From the NCBI RefSeq assembly GCF_016595235.1, contig NZ_JAENHL010000007.1:1865943-1929942 (forward strand): a DNA stretch of 64,000 bases. The letters run 5' to 3'. A program made the translations under genes and the position numbers. Source of the stretch: Taklimakanibacter albus. GTDB lineage: Bacteria; Pseudomonadota; Alphaproteobacteria; Rhizobiales; Aestuariivirgaceae. The notes beneath the pieces were generated by a model. The model worked only from the letters and a program-made list of their open reading frames with translations, searched no databases and was not told the DNA's origin. The stretch's first letter is position 1. Each line of letters begins with the position of its first letter. This document shows, one piece after another, positions 1-7,906 of the stretch.

Positions 1-1
1 G

Positions 2-322
2 GGCGTGCGCGCCGTCGTGGCGCAGAGCTTCGAGCGCATCCACCGCTCCAACCTCGTCGGCATGGGTGTGGTGCCCTTGCAGTTCAAGGACGGTGAATCC
101 TGGCAGACCCTCGGCCTCAAGGGTGACGAAATAGTAACCATTCATGGGTTAGCTGAAGGGCTGAAACCGCGGGCCATGCTGCAGCTGATGATCACGGCGC
201 CGGATGGAGCTGGCCGCGTCATCGACGTGCAGTGCCGGATCGATACGCTCGACGAGCTGGACTACTACAAGAACGGCGGGATCATGCCCTATGTTCTGCG
301 GAGTCTCGCCAAGGCGGCGTGA
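2..322 (+). CDS. acnA: Aconitate hydratase A, C-terminal end (5' truncated by window)
   Basis: This is the last 106 residues of aconitase, the TCA-cycle enzyme that isomerises citrate to isocitrate with a [4Fe-4S] cluster. The reading frame is open from the first bases of the window, so the gene begins upstream. The visible part is the swivel domain: the [10 protein letters not shown] motif, with its substrate-binding arginine, at about residues 8-17, then G-M-G-V-x-P-L, and the C-terminal D-E-L-x-Y-Y-x-N-G-G-I signature near the end. These are typical of AcnA/IRP-type rather than AcnB enzymes. The cluster cysteines lie outside the window. The next gene follows on the same strand after about 100 bases. 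Confidence 0.93.
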   Translation, partial: GVRAVVAQSFERIHRSNLVGMGVVPLQFKDGESWQTLGLKGDEIVTIHGLAEGLKPRAMLQLMITAPDGAGRVIDVQCRIDTLDELDYYKNGGIMPYVLRSLAKAA

Positions 323-366
323 GATATGATCATGTGCCAAGTCCAGGAATGGCCCCTCACTCCCTC

Positions 367-380
367 GTGAGCGGGCTCAC
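367..380 (+). terminator. Short stem-loop after acnA
   Basis: A perfect 5-base inverted repeat (GTGAG/CTCAC) with a CGGG loop lies 45 bases after the aconitase stop. There is no T-run, so it is at best a weak or Rho-assisted end site. Confidence 0.3.
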
Positions 381-426
381 CTGAACGTGACTCGAAGGGG
401 TGTCATGTTTACGTCATATAGGCCGC

Positions 427-1194
427 ATGCAGAACGCGATTGAACTGACCCGCCGACAGGTGCTGGGGCTGGCCGCGGGTGCGGTCGCGACCGGTGCCGT
501 GGGCCGGGTCGTGAAGGCCGACACGGTACGGCCGACGATCGTCGAGCTCTTTACCAGCCAGGGCTGCTCTTCCTGCCCGCCCGCCGATGCTTATATGGCG
601 GAAGTACGCGCCATGAAGGATGTCGTGGCGCTCACCTACAATGTCGACTACTGGGACTATCGCGGCTGGCGCGACACGCTGGCCTCGCCTGAGAATTCCA
701 AGCGCCAGTACAAATATGCCAAGGCGCGCGGCGACATGGATGTCTATACGCCGCAGATGATCATCGACGGCGCCACCCATGTGGTCGGCAGCCAGAAGAG
801 CGCCGTCGTCTCGGCGATCAAGCATTCGCTCGCCAATCCGCCGCCGATGTGGGTTCCGGTCTCGATCCTCGCCAATGACACGGAATTCCAGATCACCGTG
901 GATCAGGCGCCGCTCGACACGCCGGCGCCCACCGCGAGCCTGTGGTTCGTGTCGGTCGCGCCGCAAGTGCCGGTCGAGATCGAAAAGGGCGAGAATGCCG
1001 GCCAGCACATCATCTATCTCAATGTCGTGCGCAAGCTTGTGCCGGTCGGCATGTGGCATGGCGAGCGGACAACCTTGGCTTTGCCCAAAGACAGCGTGAT
1101 GACCGAGGACAGCACCAGCTGCGTCGCTTTGCTGCAGATGAAGCCTTTGGGCCGCATATTGGGCTGCGCCATCTGGGGCCGCCTGAATTCATAG
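427..1194 (+). CDS. DUF1223 family secreted thioredoxin-like protein
   Basis: This 255-residue protein has a twin-arginine-like N-terminus (L-T-R-R-Q-V-L-G followed by an alanine-rich hydrophobic stretch, residues 6-25), so export by Tat is likely. The mature part opens with V-E-L-F-T-S-Q-G-C-S-S-C-P-P-A-D, the hallmark of DUF1223, a thioredoxin-fold family whose CxxC motif suggests redox activity; the substrate is unknown. An upstream GTG at 400 is in frame. ATG 427 is preferred because it puts the twin arginine at the usual distance from the N-terminus. It stands alone between acnA and the stress protein, all on the plus strand. Confidence 0.85.
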   Translation: MQNAIELTRRQVLGLAAGAVATGAVGRVVKADTVRPTIVELFTSQGCSSCPPADAYMAEVRAMKDVVALTYNVDYWDYRGWRDTLASPENSKRQYKYAKARGDMDVYTPQMIIDGATHVVGSQKSAVVSAIKHSLANPPPMWVPVSILANDTEFQITVDQAPLDTPAPTASLWFVSVAPQVPVEIEKGENAGQHIIYLNVVRKLVPVGMWHGERTTLALPKDSVMTEDSTSCVALLQMKPLGRILGCAIWGRLNS

Positions 1195-1363
1195 CCGTTC
1201 CGGTATCTTGGGCGCTTTGTGCCGCCTGACCGAAGCCGGCGCCCGCATTTACTAACCCTGCGCCAGGGCTCGCAATTCCTATCTCAATGATTATATATTG
1301 GGGACGCCGTTATCGCGCCTGACGCGATGGCCGCATGGATCGTGCCCAACACGGAGAATGATG

Positions 1364-2206
1364 ATGTCTTACAAGACCGTTCTCGTCGCCCTCAATGAAA
1401 TCAACCGACTCGATGCCCTGAACGAAGCCGCCGTCAAGATCGCCAAGCTCGGGGGCGCTTTCGTGCGCGGCCTCTATACGATCCCGGCCGCGCAGATTTA
1501 TCCCTCGACCGGCTTCGAGGCCGTGCCGCAGATGTTCGAAGGCCATCAGACCTTTTTCAAGAACAATCTCGCCAAGGTGAAAAGCGCTTTCGAAGCGTCT
1601 TTGCAGAAGGCCGGTCTGCAGGGCGAGTTTATCGCCATTGAAGGCCACTCGCCTTTGATCTCGGATGAGATCATCAGCCACGGCAAATCCGCCGATCTCA
1701 TTATCGCCAGCGCCACCGACCCGGCCGAGGTTTCGGGCGTCGAGCTCGATTGTATCGAGCGTGTGCTCATCGGCGCCGGCCGTCCGCTGCTTGTCCTGCC
1801 ACGGCGCAACGACCATGTGCTCGATCTGTCGCGCGTCGTCGTCGGCTGGAACGGCGGGCGCGAGGCCGCCCGTTCGGTCTTCGACGCCATACCGCTGCTC
1901 AAGGACGCGCAAGCCGTCGATATCGTCTGTGTCGACCCCAAGAACGAGGAACGGGTCACACCGGAAGAACCGGGGCGCCGCATCGTGGCGACCTTGCAGC
2001 GCCATGGCGTGAAGGCCGAGGCGCGCACCATGGAAGGTGGCGGCGAAAGCGCCGGCAAGGCGCTTCTCAAGCGTGCCCAGGAGATCAATGCCGGCCTTCT
2101 GGTGATGGGCGCCTATGGCCACAGCCGCCTGCGCGAATTCGTCTTCGGCGGCGCCACCCGTCATGTGCTCGACGACATGACTCGGCCCGTCCTCATGTCG
2201 CATTAG
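1364..2206 (+). CDS. Universal stress protein, tandem UspA domains
   Basis: About 280 residues form two UspA domains, roughly 1-140 and 150-280. The second ends in the ATP-binding signature G-x2-G-x9-G-[AST]-T (M-G-A-Y-G-H-S... F-G-G-A-T-R-H-V-L). The first domain lacks a clear copy, so probably only one site binds nucleotide. Three consecutive ATG codons occur at 1358, 1361 and 1364; a GGAG at 1353-1356 favours 1364 or 1361. Such tandem Usp proteins are cytoplasmic and usually induced by starvation or low oxygen. No FixK/FNR-like box was evident upstream. The stop codon abuts a palindromic repeat. Confidence 0.9.
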   Translation: MSYKTVLVALNEINRLDALNEAAVKIAKLGGAFVRGLYTIPAAQIYPSTGFEAVPQMFEGHQTFFKNNLAKVKSAFEASLQKAGLQGEFIAIEGHSPLISDEIISHGKSADLIIASATDPAEVSGVELDCIERVLIGAGRPLLVLPRRNDHVLDLSRVVVGWNGGREAARSVFDAIPLLKDAQAVDIVCVDPKNEERVTPEEPGRRIVATLQRHGVKAEARTMEGGGESAGKALLKRAQEINAGLLVMGAYGHSRLREFVFGGATRHVLDDMTRPVLMSH

Positions 2207-2254
2207 CGCGGGATGCGAAAAAATGGATACCGGTTTTTCGCGAGAATCCCGCGC
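2206..2254. repeat. Intergenic palindrome (family A, copy 1)
   Basis: Perfect 9-base arms (2206-2214 and 2246-2254, GCGCGGGAT/ATCCCGCGC) enclose an A/T-rich core with GAAAAAA... and ...CGGTTTTTCG. The left arm starts on the last base of the Usp stop codon. The layout matches the copies at 2268, 5151 and 56421. It could act as a bidirectional transcript end. Confidence 0.7.
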
Positions 2255-2267
2255 CAATGATCTAAAA

Positions 2268-2310
2268 GCATCGGCCCGAAAAGTTGCAGACCTTTCGGAT
2301 AAGCCGATGC
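2268..2310. repeat. Intergenic palindrome (family A, copy 2)
   Basis: Perfect 8-base arms GCATCGGC/GCCGATGC (2268-2275, 2303-2310) surround CCGAAAAGTTGCAGACCTTTCGG. It is nearly identical to the copy at 56421-56465, which shows this is a dispersed element, and it lies in tandem with copy 1. Confidence 0.75.
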
Positions 2311-2329
2311 GTACTTGCTGAAGGAAGCC

Positions 2330-3010
2330 ATGCCCGTAGCGAAACCCGCCTTCCTGTTTGATCTCGACGGCACCCTCGTCGACAGCGTCTATGATCACGT
2401 GCTCGCCTGGCACGACGCCTTGCTTTCCGAGAATATCGAGCTGCCGGTCTGGCGCATCCACCGCCGCATCGGCATGTCGGGCGGGCTTTTCGCCAATATG
2501 CTGCTTCGGGAAGTCGGCCAGGAGATCAGCAAGGAACGCATCGACCATCTGCGCCGCGTCCATGCCGAATCCTACGCGAAACGCTCGGCCAAGGTCAGGC
2601 CGTTGCCGGGCGCCAAGGAGCTGCTGGCCTATCTGACCAAGAACAAGATTCCATGGGCCATCGCCACCAGTGGCCGGATGGAGACCGCCGGGCCGGTGCT
2701 CAAGACCTTGGGCGTCGATCTCAAGAAGATCCCGGTGGTGACCCGCGACCAGGTGCGTTTCGCCAAGCCCGATCCCGATCTTTTCATTGAAGCGGCCGAT
2801 CGTCTCGGCATCGACATCACCGCTGCTTCGGTGGTGGGCGACGCCATCTGGGACATGCTGGCGGCGCGGCGTGCCCGGGCCCTGGGCATAGGCCTTCTTT
2901 CCGGCGGTTATGGCGAGGAGGAGCTGGTGCGCTCCGGCGCCTATCGCGTCTTCGCTGAGCCCGCCGACATGCTGCGCCATATCGATGAGATCGGCGGCCG
3001 CCAGGTTTGA
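2330..3010 (+). CDS. HAD-superfamily phosphatase (phosphoglycolate phosphatase/beta-PGM-like)
   Basis: This 226-residue cytoplasmic HAD hydrolase has motif I F-D-L-D-G-T-L-V-D-S at about residues 9-18 (nucleophile and acid aspartates), motif II threonine/serine in A-I-A-T-S-G-R, a lysine in F-A-K-P-D-P-D, and motif IV G-D-A-I-W-D-M. A four-helix cap between motifs I and II places it in subfamily IA with Gph and beta-phosphoglucomutase. The substrate is probably a small phosphate ester but cannot be told from sequence. ATG 2330 is chosen over TTG 2315 because AAGGAAG lies directly upstream. It stands alone and converges with the antitoxin gene. Confidence 0.85.
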   Translation: MPVAKPAFLFDLDGTLVDSVYDHVLAWHDALLSENIELPVWRIHRRIGMSGGLFANMLLREVGQEISKERIDHLRRVHAESYAKRSAKVRPLPGAKELLAYLTKNKIPWAIATSGRMETAGPVLKTLGVDLKKIPVVTRDQVRFAKPDPDLFIEAADRLGIDITAASVVGDAIWDMLAARRARALGIGLLSGGYGEEELVRSGAYRVFAEPADMLRHIDEIGGRQV

Positions 3011-3057
3011 GGCCGGCGCCTTGATGGTCGTTCGGACTATTGCGGCGCAGCAAAACA

Positions 3058-3105
3058 GATCACGATCAATTCAGATCGGTTCGACCTGAACTGATAAACG
3101 TGATC
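3058..3105. repeat. Nested hairpin between convergent genes
   Basis: Outer arms GATCACG/CGTGATC (3058-3064, 3099-3105) enclose inner arms TTCAGATCG/CGACCTGAA with one mismatch (3070-3078, 3082-3090). It sits between two convergent genes, so it may end transcription both ways. There is no T-run. Confidence 0.5.
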
Positions 3106-3137
3106 GGAATCTCAAGCTGAGCCGCCGCTCTTGCCGG

Positions 3138-3458
3138 TCAGGCGCTGGACCTGCCGCGCCCGGTGCGGCTGGACGTCGCTTTGTCCAGCGCGATCGACAG
3201 GCGCAAGCCGAGCGCTTTCATGACCTTCATGACCGTCGCGAATTCCGGATTGCCGCCACTCCCGAGAGACCGGTAGAGGCTCTCACGGTTCAGGTTCGTG
3301 GCGGTGGCGATATCGGTCATCCCGCGTTTGCGCGCGACCAATCCCAGCGCGTCACGGATGGCATCTGCGTCACCCGACGCAATCGCCTTCCCGATAAAGT
3401 CTTTCTGCCGCTCAGGAGTGTCCAGATTTTTAGACACATCCACTTTCCTCTTTTTCAT
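3138..3458 (-). CDS. HigA-like addiction-module antidote (orphan)
   Basis: The 106-residue product matches the COG3636 'putative addiction module antidote' pattern. A basic N-terminus is followed by an XRE-type helix-turn-helix: G-M-T-D-I-A-T-A-T-N-L-N-R-E-S-L-Y-R-S-L at about residues 46-65, then F-A-T-V-M-K-V-M-K-A-L-G-L-R-L. Such proteins neutralise a RelE/Gp49-type ribosome-dependent nuclease encoded immediately upstream and repress the pair. Here no toxin is visible upstream (3459-3697) or downstream. The start at M-K-K-R-K is preferred because the 17 extra upstream residues are not family-like. It may be a relic or a free repressor. Confidence 0.75.
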   Translation of the reverse strand: MKKRKVDVSKNLDTPERQKDFIGKAIASGDADAIRDALGLVARKRGMTDIATATNLNRESLYRSLGSGGNPEFATVMKVMKALGLRLSIALDKATSSRTGRGRSSA

Positions 3459-3513
3459 TGCAATGATTCTCCCCGGATCCGGGGCGATCTCCCTGTCGCC
3501 GTTATCCAACAGA

Positions 3514-3550
3514 GCACAATTGCAACAATTTTAGCAAGCACAAAATTGCA
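3514..3550 (-). promoter_or_regulatory. Candidate antidote operator, direct repeats
   Basis: Two near-identical direct repeats, GCACAATTGCA (3514-3524) and GCACAAAATTGCA (3538-3550), start 24 bases apart in an AT-rich patch upstream of the antidote gene. Autoregulation is usual for the family. Assigning these as its sites is inference from position only. Confidence 0.35.
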
Positions 3551-3697
3551 GGTAGCGCCATCACATCATTGGGAAAAGCGGCTTGCGGTCAAATAGAGGC
3601 ATACCCGGTTACCAAGGGTGGAATAAATCCTTTCAACTTTGGCGGGATTTGCCCGGCAATAAGGTGACCGGATTCTTACATTGACGCATAAGGCAAG

Positions 3698-4582
3698 TTA
3701 CGCGTCTGGAGCGTTCCTCTGGCGCAGGCTCGATCGCATGGCCAGGCCCGCCGCGAAGAGAATCGCGGCAAAACCCGCAATATCCGCAAGGCTCGGCCGG
3801 TCGCCGACCAGCAGCATGGCGGAAAGGACTCCCACCACCGGAACGGCAAAGCTGAGCAATGCCGAGGTCGAGGCCGAGTTGCGGTCGAGAATGGTGAACC
3901 ACAGGAGATAGGCCGTCGACGTGGCGCCGATGATATGAAACGCAAAGGCGCCCAGAACGGGGGCTGAGAGCGTGCCCGGCAGCGATTGGCCGGTGGCGAA
4001 AAGACAAAGGATGGCGATCACCGCACCGATCAGAAGCTGATAGGCGGTGGTGGCGAGAGGATCGCCCTCGATCGGCCATTTCTTTTGCACGACGATGCCG
4101 AGCGCCCAGGCAAAAGCGGAGAGCAGCGGCATAATTACCCCGAGGAATCGGCCCGATTCGAGCACCGGCAAAGCGAGCAGCACCACGCCGGCGGCGCCGG
4201 CGGCAAGCGCCACGAGCTTGTCGCGACCGACCGGTTCGCGCAGGACCATGACGGCCAGCAAGGTCGACCAGATCGGCATCGTGTAGGTCAGGATGGCGGC
4301 GCGCGAGGTCGTGGTGTTGAGCTGCGCGAAGGCGCTCAATATGTTGAACGCGGCGATATTCAGACAGCCGGCCAAAGCAAGCGCGGGCCAGGAGGCGGAG
4401 GGCACGAGAAGCCGCCGGCCCATGAGCAGCGCCACGCCGAGGAGCAGGAGGCCGGCGCTGGTCAGGCCGATGCTGCGCAGGACGAAAACGGGGACTTCGC
4501 CCAGCACGATCTTCACCGCCGGCCAGTTGAAGCCCCAGAGCAGCGCCAGCAAAACGGGATAGAAGGCCTCGCGCTTACTCAT
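3698..4582 (-). CDS. EamA/DMT-family permease
   Basis: The 294-residue inner-membrane protein has about ten hydrophobic segments arranged as two EamA repeats (residues ~5-135 and ~145-285). The first contains the typical P-V-L-L-A-L-L-W-G-F-N-W motif. Members of the drug/metabolite transporter superfamily export amino acids, nucleosides or small toxic compounds; the substrate cannot be inferred. The GNAT gene lies 18 bases upstream on the same strand, so the two are probably co-transcribed. No signal peptide is expected. Confidence 0.88.
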   Translation of the reverse strand: MSKREAFYPVLLALLWGFNWPAVKIVLGEVPVFVLRSIGLTSAGLLLLGVALLMGRRLLVPSASWPALALAGCLNIAAFNILSAFAQLNTTTSRAAILTYTMPIWSTLLAVMVLREPVGRDKLVALAAGAAGVVLLALPVLESGRFLGVIMPLLSAFAWALGIVVQKKWPIEGDPLATTAYQLLIGAVIAILCLFATGQSLPGTLSAPVLGAFAFHIIGATSTAYLLWFTILDRNSASTSALLSFAVPVVGVLSAMLLVGDRPSLADIAGFAAILFAAGLAMRSSLRQRNAPDA

Positions 4583-4600
4583 ATGTCAGTAGCGTCCGGG

Positions 4601-5047
4601 CTACAGGCTCTTGCGATAGACGATGAAGGACGAGCGCGGCACGATCGTATCGTAGAGCGAGCGCGCCGCTCCGTTATATTCCTGGGTCTGCCAATAGAGT
4701 CGGAAAGCGCCTTTCGCCTTGGCCTTCTCCTCGCAGGCGAGGATGAGTTTCTTGGCCGCGCCGCCGCCGCGCGCTTGCGGGTCGACGAACAGATCCTGCA
4801 GGTAGCAGATCGGCTGGGTGCTCCAGGTGCTGTCATGGAAGAGATAGTTGCAGATGCCGATCACCCGGCCGTCGCTTTCGGCCACCAGGGCTTCGATATT
4901 GCTGGCCGGATCGAGGATGAGCCGCCAGGTATTGGCGGTCGCCTCTTCCGGCACCGCGCCGCGATAGAATTTGACATAGCCGGCCCACAGCTCGCGCCAA
5001 CGGGCTTCGTCCTTGGGCGCGGCGGGGCGAATGACGACGTCGGGCAT
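4601..5047 (-). CDS. GNAT family N-acetyltransferase
   Basis: The 148-residue single-domain acetyltransferase has an R-P-A-A-P-K-D-E start, a central beta-strand leading into the acetyl-CoA loop Q-A-R-G-G-G-A-A-K-K-L (Q/R-x-x-G-x-G/A pattern, about residues 86-96), and the C-terminal A-R-S-L-Y-D strand-helix found in GNATs. The substrate is unknown. An in-frame ATG at 5101 would add 18 arginine-rich residues; the start at 5047 fits the family better. It lies directly upstream of the EamA permease, a pairing compatible with detoxification or export of a modified amine. Confidence 0.82.
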   Translation of the reverse strand: MPDVVIRPAAPKDEARWRELWAGYVKFYRGAVPEEATANTWRLILDPASNIEALVAESDGRVIGICNYLFHDSTWSTQPICYLQDLFVDPQARGGGAAKKLILACEEKAKAKGAFRLYWQTQEYNGAARSLYDTIVPRSSFIVYRKSL

Positions 5048-5150
5048 GGCAATCCTCTCAAAGCGGTGGCGGTCCGGGAGGCGCGACCATCGCCGGTTCA
5101 CCTTGCTCCAGACAGAGCCACTTTCGCAAAAGGAATTCAGTCCACCGAGA

Positions 5151-5195
5151 GCATGATCCGGAAAAGTGCGAAACGGTTTTCCGGAAAGATCATGC
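5151..5195. repeat. Intergenic palindrome (family A, copy 3)
   Basis: Arms GCATGATC/GATCATGC (5151-5158, 5188-5195) flank a CCGGAAAA... TTTTCCGG inner stem. The core is GAAAAGTGCGAAACGGTTTTCCGG. It is the same architecture as the other family A copies. Confidence 0.75.
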
Positions 5196-5296
5196 GCAAA
5201 CAGGAAAATAGAGCGAGATGGCTCCTTCCTAGAGTGCTTCCCGCCAAAGTTGCTCGACTTTGGCGATAAGGAAGCGCTCCAGATTTATATGCTTTC

Positions 5297-5354
5297 GAGC
5301 CCTTTTACCCATTTTGATCGAAGCGGAACGATTCGATCAAAACGGGCAGGGCTC
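5297..5354. repeat. Long imperfect palindrome before the aldolase gene end
   Basis: GAGCCCT (5297-5303) pairs with AGGGCTC (5348-5354), and ATTTTGATCG (5311-5320) with CGATCAAAA (5334-5342). It sits 15 bases past the stop of the minus-strand polyol operon, so it is a reasonable end signal for that operon. The stretch 5048-5369 holds only this and copy 3. Confidence 0.6.
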
Positions 5355-5369
5355 TAAGGCGATCACGCT

Positions 5370-6401
5370 TCAGGCCGCCGGCAGCGACTGCCGGTATTTT
5401 TCCGCATCCCAGTTGACCAGAGCGAGCTCGTCTTCGAGCGACAGGGCGCGGACCGGGTCCTGGGCGCCGAGCCTTAGACCGACATCGGCGAGGCAGCGCG
5501 CCATGGCGAGCACCGAAGGCGTCGCATCGCGGGGGAGGACCACGCCTTTACCCGGCAGGACGACGAGCTTGGGCTCGGGCCGGCCGGAAAGACCGACGCG
5601 CTCCGCCGCCGCCCGCGGGCTTTCGCCGGGTTGCACGACCGCGATGCCGGCCCCCAGAAAGACGATATGATCGGGATAGAGCGTACCCTTGCCGGCCTGA
5701 GCAAGGCTCACCTCATCCAGCGCCAGGGCATGAATGGCAGGGTCGCGCGCCGGCTCATACGGCCTCCCTGCGGTAAGTTTATCCAGGGCCGCCACATCGG
5801 CCGGCGCCGCCGCGCGGGCTGGCCGGACGAGCGCTTTCACGACCTCGCGCAGCAGCTTCTCCGCCTCGCTGACGCTGTCACCCGCCACCACGAGACCATG
5901 ATTGCCGAGAACCAGCACATCCGTGTCGGGCTTGAGCCTGAGGCGGATTTCCTTGGCGAGCGGAAGACCCGGACGGCGATAGGGAATGAAGGCCCAGCTG
6001 AAGCGGGCGAGACGCGGGGCGAGCATGGCCTCGGCGTCGGCACGCACCGCCCAGGAGATCGTCTCGACGCAATGGACATGGACGACGACCCGATGCGCCA
6101 GGCTTGCATGCACGGTCGTCTCGATCGAGGGGCGCAAGCCCAAGGCGTTGAGATCGGTTCGCACGAAATCAGTGCAGCTCTCGCAGGCCGGATCGTCCCG
6201 TTCGAGACCTGCGAGCAGCGGCGCCATCGCCACCGGCACGAAGATGTCGCGCTCCTGCGCATGCTGGAGCCAGGTGCCGGAGGCCTTGATCCACATCACG
6301 CCGGCCTGCTTCAGCGAGGTGTTACCGCCCGCCGCCTGCACCAGGAGCGGATTGGCGCCGACCTTGGCGGAGAGCGCCTTGAGCCTCGTCATCTCATCCA
6401 T
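5370..6401 (-). CDS. Class II aldolase/adducin-family protein
   Basis: This 343-residue enzyme has the class II aldolase fold. The phosphate-binding G-G-N-T-S lies at residues 25-29; Glu94 and the zinc ligands His108 and His110 (V-H-V-H) and His168 (G-N-H-G-L) are all present, so it should be active. Fuculose/rhamnulose-1-phosphate aldolases of this fold split ketose-1-phosphates into DHAP and an aldehyde. It resembles the aldolase part of bifunctional RhaD-type proteins, without a dehydrogenase part, and has about 120 extra C-terminal residues. Its start overlaps the end of the GlpD-like gene by 8 bases. It is the last gene of the polyol operon, so it probably cleaves the ketose phosphate made by the upstream enzymes. 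Confidence 0.82.
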   Translation of the reverse strand: MDEMTRLKALSAKVGANPLLVQAAGGNTSLKQAGVMWIKASGTWLQHAQERDIFVPVAMAPLLAGLERDDPACESCTDFVRTDLNALGLRPSIETTVHASLAHRVVVHVHCVETISWAVRADAEAMLAPRLARFSWAFIPYRRPGLPLAKEIRLRLKPDTDVLVLGNHGLVVAGDSVSEAEKLLREVVKALVRPARAAAPADVAALDKLTAGRPYEPARDPAIHALALDEVSLAQAGKGTLYPDHIVFLGAGIAVVQPGESPRAAAERVGLSGRPEPKLVVLPGKGVVLPRDATPSVLAMARCLADVGLRLGAQDPVRALSLEDELALVNWDAEKYRQSLPAA

Positions 6402-7896
6402 TCGTCCAGCCCTTCAGATAGGTCCTGACCGCCTCGGTCTCCCCGGGACTGAGATGCAGGCCATGCTTGGTGCGCCGCTCCAATATGTCCTCGGCCGTCT
6501 GCGCCCATTCCGCCTCGCGCAGATAGGCGATTTCCCGCTCATAGAGAAGCGCGCCGAAATGCCGGCCGAGATCACCCACCGAATGGGCACCCGCCAGCAG
6601 GCCATGCGCCATGCTGCCATAGAGCCGTGCATAATGCTGCGCCAGTGGCGCCGGAAGCCACGGATAGCGCCTGGCCAGATCGCCGAGAAACGCCTCGAAG
6701 CTTGGCACCCCCAGATCACCGCCCGGCAGATGCGCCGTCGCGGTCCAGGCGCCGCCCATCGCCGGAAAATAAGGCTTGAGCTTCTCGAGCGCATGTTCGG
6801 CGAGCTTGCGATAGGTGGTGATCTTGCCGCCGAAGATCGACAGCAGAGGCGGCATGCCTTCGCCGCCATCGATATCGAAGACATAGTCGCGCGTCACGGC
6901 GGAAGGGTTGGCGGCATTGTCGTCATAAAGCGGTCTCACGCCCGAAAAAGCCTGGACGATGTCGGCTCGTTTCAGCTCGCGCCTGCTGTAACGGTTGACC
7001 ACCGCCAGCAGATAATCGATCTCACGGTCGTCGATCGCGACATCTTCTGCGCGACCTTCATAGGGAATGTCGGTGGTGCCGATGAGACAGAGATTGTCCT
7101 GATAGGGATTGACGAAAATCACCCGCTTGTCGTCGTTCTGGAAGAGATAGGCCTGCGGCCCGTCCCAGAATTTCGGCACCACGATATGGCTGCCTTTGAC
7201 AAGGCGGACGCGCCGGTTGGAATTGACGCCGCTCACCTGACCCAGCACATCCTGCACCCAGGGCCCTGCCGCATTGACAAGCGCCCGCGCCGTCACCCGC
7301 CGCCCACCTTCCGAGCCTTTGAGATCGACCTGCCACAGGCCCTCATCCCGGCGCGCCGACATGGCTTCCATGCGGGTGAGGATCGTGGCGCCCCGGTCAC
7401 GGGCGTCGATGGCATTGAGGACGACGAGGCGCGCATCATCGACCCAGCAATCGGAATATTCGAAGCCGGTCTTGAACTGATCGCGGATGATGGCGCCTTC
7501 CGGATCGCGGCGCAGATCGATGCGCCGGCAGCCGGGCAAGGTCTCGCGTTTGCCGAGGTGATCGTAAAGAAAGAGGCCGAGCCGGATCAGCCAGGCCGGC
7601 CGCTGCTCGGGCGAATGCGGCAGCACCAGGCGCATCGGCCAGATGATATGCGGTGCCGCCTTGAGCAGCACCTCGCGCTCGGTGAGCGCTTCGCGCACCA
7701 GCCGGAATTCGTAATATTCGAGATACCGCAGGCCGCCATGAATGTATTTGCCCGAGCGCGAGCTGGTGCCCTGCGCCAGATCGCCCTTCTCGCAGAGCAG
7801 CACCTTGAGGCCGCGCCCCGCCGCGTCACGCGCGATCCCGGCCCCGTTGATGCCGCCGCCGATGACCACGAGATCATAAGGATCGCGCTTCGCCAT
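6394..7896 (-). CDS. FAD-dependent glycerol-3-phosphate dehydrogenase-like polyol-phosphate dehydrogenase
   Basis: The 500-residue GlpD-family flavoprotein has an N-terminal FAD Rossmann motif (V-V-I-G-G-G-I-N-G-A-G, about 9-19), the T-S-S-R-S-G-K-Y-I-H-G-G-L-R-Y-L signature and a C-terminal DAO_C domain. GlpD oxidises sn-glycerol-3-phosphate to DHAP and passes electrons to quinone at the membrane. The paralogue EryB oxidises erythritol phosphate. Sitting in a locus with an FGGY kinase, an aldolase and a SorC-type regulator, this copy more likely acts on a polyol phosphate than in general glycerol use. The start at M-A-K-R is chosen; 27 upstream in-frame residues are not family-like. It lies 10 bases after the hydroxyacid dehydrogenase gene. 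Confidence 0.85.
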   Translation of the reverse strand: MAKRDPYDLVVIGGGINGAGIARDAAGRGLKVLLCEKGDLAQGTSSRSGKYIHGGLRYLEYYEFRLVREALTEREVLLKAAPHIIWPMRLVLPHSPEQRPAWLIRLGLFLYDHLGKRETLPGCRRIDLRRDPEGAIIRDQFKTGFEYSDCWVDDARLVVLNAIDARDRGATILTRMEAMSARRDEGLWQVDLKGSEGGRRVTARALVNAAGPWVQDVLGQVSGVNSNRRVRLVKGSHIVVPKFWDGPQAYLFQNDDKRVIFVNPYQDNLCLIGTTDIPYEGRAEDVAIDDREIDYLLAVVNRYSRRELKRADIVQAFSGVRPLYDDNAANPSAVTRDYVFDIDGGEGMPPLLSIFGGKITTYRKLAEHALEKLKPYFPAMGGAWTATAHLPGGDLGVPSFEAFLGDLARRYPWLPAPLAQHYARLYGSMAHGLLAGAHSVGDLGRHFGALLYEREIAYLREAEWAQTAEDILERRTKHGLHLSPGETEAVRTYLKGWTNG

Positions 7897-7906
7897 CACG
7901 CGAGCC

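Noticed and set aside
1195..1357. FNR/FixK box before the universal stress gene
   Set aside because: Expected from related genomes, but no TTGAT-N4-ATCAA-like sequence is visible in the gap.
1310..2980. 556-codon minus-strand frame spanning the Usp and HAD genes
   Set aside because: It crosses two well-supported plus-strand genes and the palindromic gap between them, and shows no domain.
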